Position numbers and translations under genes: made by a program. From Segatella copri (GTDB lineage: Bacteria > Bacteroidota > Bacteroidia > Bacteroidales > Bacteroidaceae): a stretch of DNA of 64,000 nt. Below, piece after piece: positions 9,531 through 18,212 of this stretch. Location of the stretch: contig NZ_CATKVU010000006.1 of the NCBI RefSeq assembly GCF_949820605.1, positions 2,615,001-2,679,000 of the forward strand, in the 5' to 3' direction. Position 1 is the stretch's first letter, and each line of letters opens with the position of its first letter. The notes under the pieces were generated by a model. It was given only the letters and a program-made list of their open reading frames with translations. It was not told the DNA's origin and did not search any database.

Positions 9531-11492
9531 TTACTCTTTTACAGGTACAAGTTTAGTACTGCCACCTTCTGTATCACCAGTAGAACCACTAGTCTCGCCA
9601 CCTCCGGTAGAACCACCTTCGCCAGAAGCATTGTTCTCTCCGAACACCTTGACAACACCAGAAGTATAAGCGTCAAGAATGCTTGCCAAAGCAGGCCATG
9701 GCTGCTGGTGACCATTTGTTACGACTGTTTCATCAGGAATAACGAAATCAATGTCACCATGATTCAAACGACCTGCACCATAGAAACCTTCTACGATAGA
9801 AGGAACATCTTCTGCCTTATCTGCAGTGTATGCATACATGAGGCTTGAGTTGGTATCGAAATTGTTGTAAGAAGTACCACCTACCAAAGTCTTTACGCTT
9901 GAAGGAACCTGCTCACTTGGGGCAGAAACCTCGTATGCATCAAAGCTTGTATTGTTTTCTGAATATGGGATATAGCTGAAGTTTTCTGGCTTGTTGGCAA
10001 ATACATTGCCGTATGCCTTAATCAAACCACCATTCTCACTAGAGAAAGTACCATCGCCCTTGGCATCAGTACCCTGCTCAGAACTCATGATAGGACGCTT
10101 GGTTGCATCAAAGTAGTTAGACTCCATGAACACACTTGAGCCCATTGTCGCACCAATACCATAAACATCATTGTGCTGATAGTAGTTGTTGTACATGTGA
10201 ACACTCATAGTACGAATACGAGCCATACGAGAGTCAGAATGGTCGAACCAGTTATGATGATAAGTAATATAGTTAGGACCAGTTTCACTCTTCATACCAC
10301 ACATAGAAGCCTTACCATTATCCCAGAAGCGGTTGTATGCTACAGTTATATACTGGGAGTCACCCTTGATATCTACAGTACCATCACCCTTGGCCTGGTC
10401 GGCAGCACTGCCCTTCTTACCATAGAAGAGATCCATGTTGTGAATCCATACATGAGAGTTATCAGTATCAAGAGACATAGCATCATCCAGGCAACGCATG
10501 ATAGCAAAGTTACGGAACTCTACACTCTTGGTATTACGAAGCAAGAAACCAAATCCATATACAGTAGCATCATCACCGACTCCTTCGAAAGTCATGTTCA
10601 TTTCAGAGTGAGCACCCTTACCCTTAACCCGCAAACCTTCTGCAGAACTTGAAATGTGATCCAAATCAGAAAGATTTACCTTACCGATGATACGGAAGGC
10701 GATAGGAGTAGTATCCTTGCCCTTAGAATAAGCATCAATAATAGACTGAAGACCTGTAATCGCCTTAAGCTTTCCAGTATTAACTGTTGTAGAAACGGTC
10801 TTAGCTGTCTTAGCCGTAATATACAGGACCTTAGCACCTGCCTTCAAAGTACCATCATTATTATAAGCACCTACACCATCATACTTGAAATGAGCAAAGC
10901 CCTCACGGTTGTAGTTCTTTACAACCAAATTAGAAACTGTATTTGCACCAGCAATCTCTGTACCTTCAGCATTGACAGGAACAACCTTTACAGAATAAGT
11001 ACCAGCCTTCAAACCGAGAACATCGGCACGATAATAAGAAGCATATTGACGAATCAACTGAGCATCAATCTTCTTATCACCTACATATACATTATAAGAA
11101 GAAGCACCCTCGAATGGAGCCCACTTCAAGTAGGCAGACTCCTGCCAGCCCTTTGCCTCAGTAATCTGAATCACACCTGCAGGATTTTCAACATCACCAC
11201 TTTCGCCCTGATCAGCCTTCTTGGCAAAGCTGATAGCCTGAACAGAAGCATCATACTCATCATTCTCTGAACCTGATTTAGGTGCGATGATTGTCTTGTC
11301 ACCTTCGAACTTCACACTTGTCAAGTCTGCAGTATTATAATACTTCACATCACCCGACTTGGTAGTAACATACATCTGGTTCACCTTGCTGTTACGAGCC
11401 ACGGCATGGGTAATCTTAAATGTCCCTGTCTGAGCCACGGCAGCACTCAAACTCATCAGGAGGAGTGCCAAAGTAAATACCATTTTCTTCAT
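9531..11492 (-). CDS. PL1 family pectate lyase, secreted
   Basis: Cleaves polygalacturonate by beta-elimination. It has 653 residues and signal peptide MKKMVFTLALLLMSLSAAVAQ. Residues 22-95 resemble the N-terminal half of the upstream 118-residue protein. A fibronectin type III-like domain (about 105-195) precedes the right-handed beta-helix of the lyase. Family landmarks include SHVWIHNMDL, ITYHHNWFDHSDSRMARIR (with the expected catalytic Arg region) and MYNNYYQHND. It ends in a Gly/Ser/Thr-rich tail and KLVPVKE with no sorting-type domain. It starts 18 bp after the small secreted protein, so one transcript is likely. Confidence 0.9.
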   Translation of the reverse strand: MKKMVFTLALLLMSLSAAVAQTGTFKITHAVARNSKVNQMYVTTKSGDVKYYNTADLTSVKFEGDKTIIAPKSGSENDEYDASVQAISFAKKADQGESGDVENPAGVIQITEAKGWQESAYLKWAPFEGASSYNVYVGDKKIDAQLIRQYASYYRADVLGLKAGTYSVKVVPVNAEGTEIAGANTVSNLVVKNYNREGFAHFKYDGVGAYNNDGTLKAGAKVLYITAKTAKTVSTTVNTGKLKAITGLQSIIDAYSKGKDTTPIAFRIIGKVNLSDLDHISSSAEGLRVKGKGAHSEMNMTFEGVGDDATVYGFGFLLRNTKSVEFRNFAIMRCLDDAMSLDTDNSHVWIHNMDLFYGKKGSAADQAKGDGTVDIKGDSQYITVAYNRFWDNGKASMCGMKSETGPNYITYHHNWFDHSDSRMARIRTMSVHMYNNYYQHNDVYGIGATMGSSVFMESNYFDATKRPIMSSEQGTDAKGDGTFSSENGGLIKAYGNVFANKPENFSYIPYSENNTSFDAYEVSAPSEQVPSSVKTLVGGTSYNNFDTNSSLMYAYTADKAEDVPSIVEGFYGAGRLNHGDIDFVIPDETVVTNGHQQPWPALASILDAYTSGVVKVFGENNASGEGGSTGGGETSGSTGDTEGGSTKLVPVKE

Positions 11493-11510
11493 TGTTCAAT
11501 CCTCCTTATT

Positions 11511-11867
11511 TTATTTGATGATAACTTTCTTACCATTAATAATATAAACACCCTTAGATAAGCCCTTAGGGGATTTACCAACACATTGGCCCAGAAGGTT
11601 ATAAACCTTTCCTTGCAATGCTTTCTTTATATCTTCTATCTGGCTGATGCCGGTATTTTGATAAGTGAAAGAAAGGGTTACGAGCGACATATCCGTCTGA
11701 TCAGATGTATTATCTGAATACTGAAGAACGACATTGTCGCCATCGAAGGTAATCTCTGTGACAGTCTTGTCTATGACCTGGCCATTAATCTTAACCGTCT
11801 GTTTGCTGCCGGCAAATACTGCCGTAGACAACATTCCAGCCAACAATAATAAATAAGCTTTTTTCAT
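11511..11867 (-). CDS. Small secreted protein with a C-terminal sorting-like tail
   Basis: It has 118 residues and a signal peptide (MKKAYLLLLAGMLSTAVFAG). The middle (TEITFDGDNVVLQYSDN, then SLVTLSF) is similar in pattern to the N-terminal module of the downstream PL1 lyase (TSVKFEGDKTIIAPKSG, then SVQAISF). The end, VYNLLGQCVGKSPKGLSKG followed by VYIINGKKVIIK, looks like a type IX secretion C-terminal domain as common in Prevotella. Function is not known. It could be an accessory or anchor for the lyase, but that is inference. Confidence 0.75.
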   Translation of the reverse strand: MKKAYLLLLAGMLSTAVFAGSKQTVKINGQVIDKTVTEITFDGDNVVLQYSDNTSDQTDMSLVTLSFTYQNTGISQIEDIKKALQGKVYNLLGQCVGKSPKGLSKGVYIINGKKVIIK

Positions 11868-11921
11868 TTTAACGAATGTTTGTTAGATTAATTTTTTGGT
11901 TTGTTTTTGAATTTTACAATG

Positions 11922-11929
11922 CAAAAGTA
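11922..11929 (-). promoter_or_regulatory. -7 box of the small protein/PL1 unit
   Basis: Minus-strand TACTTTTG followed by C, about 55 bp before the start codon at 11867. No convincing -33 box is visible. Confidence 0.5.
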
Positions 11930-12021
11930 GTGAAAAAATAGCTATTATAAAACATCCTGGCACATTTTTCTTACGCAAACGTTTTCATAAGTGTAAAATG
12001 GAATATTATAAAAAAGGGCAT

Positions 12022-12057
12022 AAAAAAAGACTGAATCCTGTTACGAAGATTCAGTCT
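12022..12057 (-). terminator. Terminator of tRNA-Phe
   Basis: Perfect 10-bp stem AGACTGAATC/GATTCAGTCT (12028-12057) with a minus-strand T-run at 12022-12028, 11 bp downstream of the tRNA. Confidence 0.85.
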
Positions 12058-12067
12058 CATAAAGAAG

Positions 12068-12140
12068 TGGTACCACCAGGAATCGAACCGGGGACACAAG
12101 GATTTTCAGTCCTTTGCTCTACCAACTGAGCTATGGCACC
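12068..12140 (-). tRNA. tRNA-Phe (anticodon GAA)
   Basis: Complete cloverleaf. The acceptor GGTGCCA pairs with TGGTACC, the D-arm is GCTCAGTTGGTAGAGC, the anticodon loop CTGAAAA holds GAA, and the T-arm is CCCCGGTTCGATTCCTGG. No CCA is encoded. Confidence 0.95.
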
Positions 12141-12250
12141 AACTTTCACAAATCGCGATTTATCATTTGCGGGTGCAAAGGTAATACTTTTTTCTGGTTC
12201 CTGCAAATTTTTCGGGAAATTTCTTTCAAAAAAAGATAAAAAAGTCTATT

Positions 12251-12285
12251 TTTGTTGGTATTATCCATTATTTAATGTACCTTTG
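12251..12285 (+). promoter_or_regulatory. Promoter of tRNA-Pro
   Basis: TTTG (12251-12254) and TACCTTTG (12278-12285), spacing 23 nt, a little longer than usual. The tRNA begins 10 bp downstream. Confidence 0.6.
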
Positions 12286-12295
12286 CAGCAGAAAT

Positions 12296-12371
12296 CGGGA
12301 TTTAGCGCAGTTGGTAGCGCACGTCGTTCGGGACGATGAGGTCGCTGGTTCGAGTCCAGTAATCCCGACCA
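12296..12371 (+). tRNA. tRNA-Pro (anticodon CGG)
   Basis: The acceptor CGGGATT pairs with AATCCCG, the anticodon stem CGTCG/CGATG encloses TTCGGGA (anticodon CGG), and the T-arm holds GGTTCGAGTCC. A CCA end is encoded. No terminator is seen before the next gene, so read-through into it is possible. Confidence 0.95.
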
Positions 12372-12472
12372 AAAGCCGTCTAATGTGCCTATACTCAGGG
12401 GATTTGCCTTGGTCGTGGTCAAAATGGTCGGCGAAATTTCGGTATCACAAGAGCTTAAAAATCCGTAAGCCT

Positions 12473-13405
12473 ATGAAGTTTTTAAAGGATTTTTTTTATA
12501 TCAATTACCATGAACGGCGAGCATTACTCGTAATCCTGATCCTGCTCGTTGTCAGTACCACAATGATTTTCATTGTAGGTTCTAAAGAAACTATGCCCTC
12601 AGAAAAGCAACAAGCTCATAACGATAGTATCATCAGATATGCCACAAGGGAGCATCCAGGCTATTATGAAGACGGACTTCAGTCGAGCGAAGTATTCGCC
12701 TTTGACCCCAATACGGCAAGCCAATCTGATTTTCAACGGCTGGGACTGGAATCATGGCAAGCCAGAAGCATCATCAAATATCGAAATAAAGGAGGCATCT
12801 TCAGGACACCTAGAGACTTTGCACGGGTTTACGGACTAACCAAGAAGCAATTCGAAAAACTGCTGCCCTTTATCAGAATTGGTAAAGACTACCAGCTGGC
12901 TGCCAACTTTTACCCAAGAGAAAGATACAACTACGGCTATCAAGAGACAGTTCCAAGAACAAGAGAAGAAAGAAAGAAGGATAGTACCCAATACAGTTAT
13001 CCAAGAAAACTGAAAGAAGGTCAGTATATCAACATCAATTCTGCTGATACGACCGAACTGCAGAAAATTCCCGGCATAGGCTCTTACTATGCCAGAAGCA
13101 TCATCCGTTACAGAGAGCGGTTAGGCGGTTTTGTTTCCATGAGCCAGATACAAGAAGTGGAAGGCGTGCCCGAGACAGCCCTCCACTATATGAATATTGA
13201 TGCAAAACATATCCGGAAAATGAATGTCAACCAGCTCAGTTTAACCGAATTGCGCAAACATCCTTACCTGAACTTTTACCAGGCAAAGGAAATCGTAAAC
13301 TACCGCAGAACCCATGGTCCGCTGAAAAATGCTGAAGAGCTGCGTCTCCTCAAAGACTTTCCACCTGCCGAAATAGAAAGAATCAAGCCGTATCTTGCCT
13401 ACTAG
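12473..13405 (+). CDS. Membrane-anchored ComEA-like helix-hairpin-helix protein
   Basis: It has 310 residues with an N-terminal membrane helix (about 18-38: LLVILILLVVSTTMIFIV). Three helix-hairpin-helix repeats follow, each of the ComEA type: FDPNTASQSDFQRLGL, ININSADTTELQKIPGIG and MNVNQLSLTELRKHPYL. Such repeats bind DNA without sequence specificity; a role in DNA handling at the envelope is inferred, not shown. The start at 12473 begins with MKFLKDFF. An in-frame extension upstream would run through tRNA-Pro and is rejected. Confidence 0.8.
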   Translation: MKFLKDFFYINYHERRALLVILILLVVSTTMIFIVGSKETMPSEKQQAHNDSIIRYATREHPGYYEDGLQSSEVFAFDPNTASQSDFQRLGLESWQARSIIKYRNKGGIFRTPRDFARVYGLTKKQFEKLLPFIRIGKDYQLAANFYPRERYNYGYQETVPRTREERKKDSTQYSYPRKLKEGQYININSADTTELQKIPGIGSYYARSIIRYRERLGGFVSMSQIQEVEGVPETALHYMNIDAKHIRKMNVNQLSLTELRKHPYLNFYQAKEIVNYRRTHGPLKNAEELRLLKDFPPAEIERIKPYLAY

Positions 13406-13451
13406 GGGCAAGATAAAGCTAGCTTGTCTGTCTGCAAGTTTGCCGGTTTTA

Positions 13452-14807
13452 CTAAATGACACCAAACTGGTGCAGGAAGATAAGGAAAATACAGATTGGA
13501 CAGATAAAACGGATGGTGAACAGGAAGACTGGGAAGAGAGTTCCCTTCAAGGTTCCCCAGTTAGTAAACTCATCACGCACAATCTTCTTTGGCACATACC
13601 ATCCCAGGAACAGACAGGTGATGAATGAACTCAACGGCATGAGCAGCTGGGCAGTAAAGTTGTCACAATTGCTCAGGAAATCCTTGCCGAAGAAACCCAA
13701 ATCAGGTACGGCACCCTGAGAGAGCGAGCAGAATACGGCTATGATGCAGCAAACAACGGTCTCGAACCAGGCTCCCTTGGCACGGCTTATCTTACCCTCC
13801 TCATAAATAAAGGCGGTACCTATCTCGTGCATAGAGATGGTAGAAGTCAAGGCTGCCAATACAAGCAAAGCATAGAATAACACCGAAATCACATAACCGA
13901 CAACCGGCATGTTACCGAAAGCCTCCTGGAATACGTTTGGCAAGGTAATGAAGATGAGCGAAGGACCACTGTCTGGCTGCACACCTACCGAGAAGGCTGC
14001 AGGGAATATCATCAAACCTGCCAATACGGCGATTACCGTATCAATGGTCACAATCAGAGTAGCAGACTTCAAGAGATTGGTCTGTCTGTTGAAGTAAGAG
14101 GCATAAGTACACAGACAAGCCGTACCCATACTCAAAGAGAAGAACGCCTGTCCCAGCGCTTCGAGCAACACATTCTCATCTACCTTAGAGAAATCCGGCT
14201 TCAGCAGGAACTCCACTCCTTTCATCGCTCCCGGCAGAGAGCAGGAAGCTATCACAATCACAATCAACAGGAAGAAGAGCATAGGCATCAGTATCTTGGA
14301 TGCTTTCTCTATACCATTGCGCACACCACGTACTACCACCATGTGGGTAAGCAGGATAAAACCTACTGCCCATAAGGTAGGACGGATAGGATCGGCTGAA
14401 AAGGTCTGGAAATAGGTCTTCACATACTCCGCATCGCCATGAACACCGCCCATGATACTGGCATAGAGATACTGCAGGCACCAGCCAGCCACTACGGCAT
14501 AGAAACCCAGGATAATCATAGAGGTGATGACACCCATCAAGCCCAAAGCACCCCAAGCCTTATGCTTTCCCAAATTGGAATAAGCTCGGGCTGCATTAGA
14601 AGCGGAATGGCGGCCGATGATGAATTCACTCATCATGCCAGGCAATCCGAGCAGGATGATACATACCAAATAGATGAGAATGAAGGCGGCACCACCATTC
14701 TGACCTGCCATATAAGGGAAACGCCACACATTACCCAAACCGACTGCAGAGCCGGCTGTGGCAAGAATAACGCCCAACTTACTACCAAAATTTCCTCTTG
14801 TTTCCAT
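13452..14807 (-). CDS. NSS-family sodium-dependent amino-acid transporter, copy 2
   Basis: Inner-membrane sodium symporter of the neurotransmitter:sodium symporter family (LeuT relatives). It has 451 residues with many hydrophobic helices. The family start GSAVGLGNVWRFPYMAGQNG matches the substrate and sodium site of helix 1. It lies 34 bp downstream of a close paralogue on the same strand, so it is a tandem duplication in one unit. Substrate cannot be told from sequence. Confidence 0.92.
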   Translation of the reverse strand: METRGNFGSKLGVILATAGSAVGLGNVWRFPYMAGQNGGAAFILIYLVCIILLGLPGMMSEFIIGRHSASNAARAYSNLGKHKAWGALGLMGVITSMIILGFYAVVAGWCLQYLYASIMGGVHGDAEYVKTYFQTFSADPIRPTLWAVGFILLTHMVVVRGVRNGIEKASKILMPMLFFLLIVIVIASCSLPGAMKGVEFLLKPDFSKVDENVLLEALGQAFFSLSMGTACLCTYASYFNRQTNLLKSATLIVTIDTVIAVLAGLMIFPAAFSVGVQPDSGPSLIFITLPNVFQEAFGNMPVVGYVISVLFYALLVLAALTSTISMHEIGTAFIYEEGKISRAKGAWFETVVCCIIAVFCSLSQGAVPDLGFFGKDFLSNCDNFTAQLLMPLSSFITCLFLGWYVPKKIVRDEFTNWGTLKGTLFPVFLFTIRFICPICIFLIFLHQFGVI

Positions 14808-14841
14808 TATCTAAATCTTTAATGTGTAGTGTTTGTTGTTA

Positions 14842-16203
14842 TCAGAAGACACCAAACTGGTTCAGAAATACCAGAAAGATGAGGACAGGACAAACGAACT
14901 TAATCAGGAAAAGATAGATACCGAAGAGACGGCCCTTCAAGGTTCCCCAGTTAGTAAACTCATCCTGTACGATCTGCTTAGGTACATACCAGCCCAGGAA
15001 CAGGCAGGTAAGGAATCCTCCCAGAGGAAGGAATATCTGACCCGTAACAAAGTCGAACCAATCGAACAGCGCCTTTCCGAAGAACGAAAGCTTATCTGTT
15101 GCACCCAAAGAGAGCGAACAGAAGGCTCCGATGATGGCACAGGAAACCGTAACGATGGTAGCACCTTTCTTGCGATCTATCTTCAACTCCTCATAGAAGA
15201 AAGAGGTATTCACCTCATGAAGTGACATCAGCGAGGTCAAGGCAGCTACCGACAGCAATACGTAGAAGAACAGCGAGATGATCCATCCCAATACAGGGAA
15301 CGATGCAAACGCCTGATTAAAGACATTCGGCAAAGTGATGAAGATGAGCGAAGGACCACTATCCGGTGATATTCCTACAGAGAAGGCTGCAGGGAAAATC
15401 ATCAGACCAGCCAGTACTGCTACCAGCAAATCAATGATGGAAATCTGCAAAGCACTCTTAAAGAGATTGGTCTGACGGCTGAAGTAAGAGGCATAGGTAC
15501 AGATACAGCCCATACCGATACTCATAGAATAGAACGACTGTCCCAAGGCATTCAGGAACACGTTTCTGTCTACCTTTCCGAAATCAGGCTTCAACAGGAA
15601 CTCCACGCCCTTACCTGCATCCGGCAACAGACAAGCTGCTACCACAATGATCAAAAGCAGGATGAACAGGAGAGGCATCATCACCTTAGAAGCCTTCTCT
15701 ATACCGCCACGCACACCATGAATAATCACGAAATGACAAATCAGGAATATCACTACCGTCCACATAACCGGACGCATAGGATCAGAAGAAAACTCCTTGA
15801 AGTAATTCGCCACAAAGGTAGGGTCACCATGCAGTTCGCCCATGATGCTGGCATAGACATACTGCAGACACCAGCCCGAAACTACCGCATAATAGCCCGT
15901 AATCAGAAAACCGGTAAGCACCTCCAGGTAACCTACCCACTTCCATGCCGTACCATTAGAGAGTTTGGTATAGGCACGTGCGGTATTTGAGGCACCATGA
16001 CGGCCGATGATAAACTCAGAAATCATACATGGAATGCCCAACAGGAGCACACTTCCGATGTATACCAGAATAAAGGCTGCGCCACCTTCCTGACCAGCCA
16101 TATAAGGGAAGCGCCATACGTTACCCAAACCTACGGCGCCACCTGCTGTAGCAAGAATCAATCCAATCTTGCTACCAAAACTTCCTCTATTTGAATCTGT
16201 CAT
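14842..16203 (-). CDS. NSS-family sodium-dependent amino-acid transporter, copy 1
   Basis: It has 453 residues and is paralogous to the next gene along its whole length, sharing for example GSKIGLILATAGGAVGLGN, FPYMAGQEGGAAFILVY and LFLGWYVPKQIVQDEFTNWG. It is the first gene of the pair; a -7 box (TAATTTTG on the minus strand, 16251-16258) lies about 50 bp upstream. Substrate unknown; neutral or aromatic amino acids are typical for the family. Confidence 0.92.
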   Translation of the reverse strand: MTDSNRGSFGSKIGLILATAGGAVGLGNVWRFPYMAGQEGGAAFILVYIGSVLLLGIPCMISEFIIGRHGASNTARAYTKLSNGTAWKWVGYLEVLTGFLITGYYAVVSGWCLQYVYASIMGELHGDPTFVANYFKEFSSDPMRPVMWTVVIFLICHFVIIHGVRGGIEKASKVMMPLLFILLLIIVVAACLLPDAGKGVEFLLKPDFGKVDRNVFLNALGQSFYSMSIGMGCICTYASYFSRQTNLFKSALQISIIDLLVAVLAGLMIFPAAFSVGISPDSGPSLIFITLPNVFNQAFASFPVLGWIISLFFYVLLSVAALTSLMSLHEVNTSFFYEELKIDRKKGATIVTVSCAIIGAFCSLSLGATDKLSFFGKALFDWFDFVTGQIFLPLGGFLTCLFLGWYVPKQIVQDEFTNWGTLKGRLFGIYLFLIKFVCPVLIFLVFLNQFGVF

Positions 16204-16369
16204 TTCTATCTTTCTATTACTAATTTCTTATTTTTTAATTTTTCTTCGTGCAAAATTATAAAATAATTCTGAAATATATGAATTATTTGAAAGCAAAAAC
16301 ACAAATTTAGTAATATTTATGCAATTTAATCCGTTTTAGGACGCAGAAATGACCTTTTCGATACATTTT

Positions 16370-16870
16370 CTAACGATATTCAGCCGGCAAGGTATCACGC
16401 CACTTCGAGAAAGGATTGCCCAAGAGATGCGAATTGTAGAATCGCTTATCACCTGTTACCTCCATGCCGATGAAATCAGGTTTCTCATAGGCTTCAGTCT
16501 CGCTAGCCAACTCCACCTCTGCCATGACCAGACCTTCGTTATCGCCATAGAACTCATCTACCTCGAAGGTATGACTGCCACTTTTCACAAGATAGCGACG
16601 CTTATCGATAACGCCTCCCTGACAAAGTTGCAGAAGATGCTGCGCCTCGTCCATCGTTATCTCCTTTTCAAACTCATAGCGGGTCATGCCGCCATTTACC
16701 GACTTGCCCTTAATGGTAAGGTAAGCCTTCTCATCCCGTGTGCGAACCCGCACCGTAGCCCCCTCGGCAGGAATATATCCCTGCTGGATATGACTAGAAG
16801 AAAAGGCGGCGCTTTTATAAGCGTCGCCCTTCTTAACGAGGAATTTTCTTTCTATCTCTAATCCACTCAT
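16370..16870 (-). CDS. CYTH-domain protein (triphosphate tunnel metalloenzyme)
   Basis: It has 166 residues, the normal size for a single CYTH domain. The N-terminal LEIERKFLVKKG has the ExExK motif that binds triphosphate and metal in the beta-tunnel, and alternating charged strands follow (VRVRTRDEKAYLTIKG, YEFEKEI, VDEFYGDNEGLVMAEVEL). Bacterial relatives hydrolyse inorganic triphosphate or thiamine triphosphate; the substrate here is unknown. It lies 4 bp from a small membrane-protein gene and precedes nothing on its strand, so it ends the unit. Confidence 0.85.
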   Translation of the reverse strand: MSGLEIERKFLVKKGDAYKSAAFSSSHIQQGYIPAEGATVRVRTRDEKAYLTIKGKSVNGGMTRYEFEKEITMDEAQHLLQLCQGGVIDKRRYLVKSGSHTFEVDEFYGDNEGLVMAEVELASETEAYEKPDFIGMEVTGDKRFYNSHLLGNPFSKWRDTLPAEYR

Positions 16871-16874
16871 AGTT

Positions 16875-17024
16875 TTATACTAATCTTGTTGCATAGATGG
16901 CAAAAAGAATACCGAGGACTATCAATCCACCGAATATCCACTTGATTACTTTCTCGCCTTTTGCAGCCTGTTTCTTCTGATAAGCCTCATGTTTGGCTCT
17001 TCTTAAGTCTTTATTTACACTCAT
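16875..17024 (-). CDS. Small 49-residue membrane protein
   Basis: Reads MSVNKDLRRAKHEAYQKKQA, then AAKGEKVIKWIFGGLIVLG, then ILFAIYATRLV and a stop: a basic cytoplasmic head followed by one membrane helix (about residues 28-47). It sits between prfB and the CYTH gene on the same strand with gaps of 21 and 4 bp, which supports a real cotranscribed gene. Function unknown. Confidence 0.65.
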   Translation of the reverse strand: MSVNKDLRRAKHEAYQKKQAAKGEKVIKWIFGGLIVLGILFAIYATRLV

Positions 17025-17045
17025 AGTCGTATATTTTTTAGATTA

Positions 17046-18173
17046 TTATTGTTGTTCGTCATCATTCGTAGGGAACTCCATCAGGTATGCCTTGATGAAA
17101 TCATCTATCTTGCCGTCCATCACGCCATCTACATCCGATGTCTGATAGTTGGTACGGTGGTCTTTCACACGACGGTCGTCGAAGACATAACTTCTAATCT
17201 GGCTTCCCCACTCTATCTTCTTCTTACCAGCCTCAATCTTAGCCTTAGCCTCCAGACGCTTCTTCATGGCGCGGTCGTAGAGTTGGCTCTTCAAGAGCAA
17301 CAATGCCTTGGCACGGTTCTTTGGCTGGTCACGGGTCTCGGTATTCTCGATGAGGATTTCTTCTTCCTCGCCGGTATCAGGGTCAGTATACCAATAACGC
17401 AGACGGACACCGGATTCAACCTTATTCACATTCTGACCACCGGCACCACTCGAACGGAAGGTATCCCAGGAGAGTTTGGCTGGGTCGACATATACCTCGA
17501 TGGTATCATCTACCAGCGGAGTTACGAAGACACTGGCGAAACTGGTCATTCGCTTGCCCTGGGCATTGAAAGGAGAAACACGCACCAGTCGGTGCACACC
17601 GTTCTCGCTCTTCAGATAACCATAAGCGTACTCACCGCCCTCGATGGTCATCGTCACGCTCTTGATACCAGCCTCATCGCCTTCCAGCATATCGGTGATG
17701 GTTACCTTGTAGCCATGAGCCTCAGCCCAGCGCATATACATACGCATCAGCATCTGTGCCCAGTCCTGACTTTCTGTACCACCGGCACCGGAATTAATCT
17801 TGAGCACGCAGTCCATCGGGTCTTCCTTCTGGCGAAGCATGTTCTTCAACTCCAGGTCTTCGATGGCTTTGATCGCCTTGGCATAATCAGCATCCACCTC
17901 TTCCTCGGTTACCATTTCATCTTTATAGAAATCGAAGGCAAGCTGCAGTTCATCGGCATAAAGACGTACAGTCTTATAACCGTCGAGCCATTTCTGGATG
18001 CCTTTCACCTTCTTCATCTGCTCCTGTGCATACTTCGGGTCTTCCCAAAAGTCAGGAGCCTGGGTGCGGAGCTGCTCCTCTTCGAATTCTACTTTCTTCT
18101 GGTCTATATTGAGATAGTGATGCAGAGCGTCAGCTCTGTCCATCACATCCTTCAACTGGTCAGCTGTAATCAT
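17046..18173 (-). CDS. prfB: Peptide chain release factor 2
   Basis: Recognises UGA and UAA stop codons and triggers peptide release. It has 375 residues. The stop-codon recognition motif is SPF (VRVSPFNAQGKR), typical of RF2 rather than RF1, and the catalytic GGQ lies in SSGAGGQNVNKVES. The reading frame is continuous through the place where many bacteria have the autoregulatory +1 frameshift (HHYLNIDQKK aligns there), so that control is absent here. Confidence 0.96.
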   Translation of the reverse strand: MITADQLKDVMDRADALHHYLNIDQKKVEFEEEQLRTQAPDFWEDPKYAQEQMKKVKGIQKWLDGYKTVRLYADELQLAFDFYKDEMVTEEEVDADYAKAIKAIEDLELKNMLRQKEDPMDCVLKINSGAGGTESQDWAQMLMRMYMRWAEAHGYKVTITDMLEGDEAGIKSVTMTIEGGEYAYGYLKSENGVHRLVRVSPFNAQGKRMTSFASVFVTPLVDDTIEVYVDPAKLSWDTFRSSGAGGQNVNKVESGVRLRYWYTDPDTGEEEEILIENTETRDQPKNRAKALLLLKSQLYDRAMKKRLEAKAKIEAGKKKIEWGSQIRSYVFDDRRVKDHRTNYQTSDVDGVMDGKIDDFIKAYLMEFPTNDDEQQ

Positions 18174-18212
18174 TAACTCTTAACTATAAACGTTTAACTT
18201 TAAACTTTATGA

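Noticed and set aside
12275..12472. N-terminal extension of the helix-hairpin-helix protein
   Set aside because: This reading frame is a translation of tRNA-Pro; the real start is the ATG at 12473.
18090..18173. Programmed frameshift in prfB
   Set aside because: The frame is continuous through the usual frameshift position, with Asn in place of the in-frame stop.
17049..18176. Rightward ORF opposite prfB of the same length
   Set aside because: Complete mirror of prfB, which has clear SPF and GGQ motifs.
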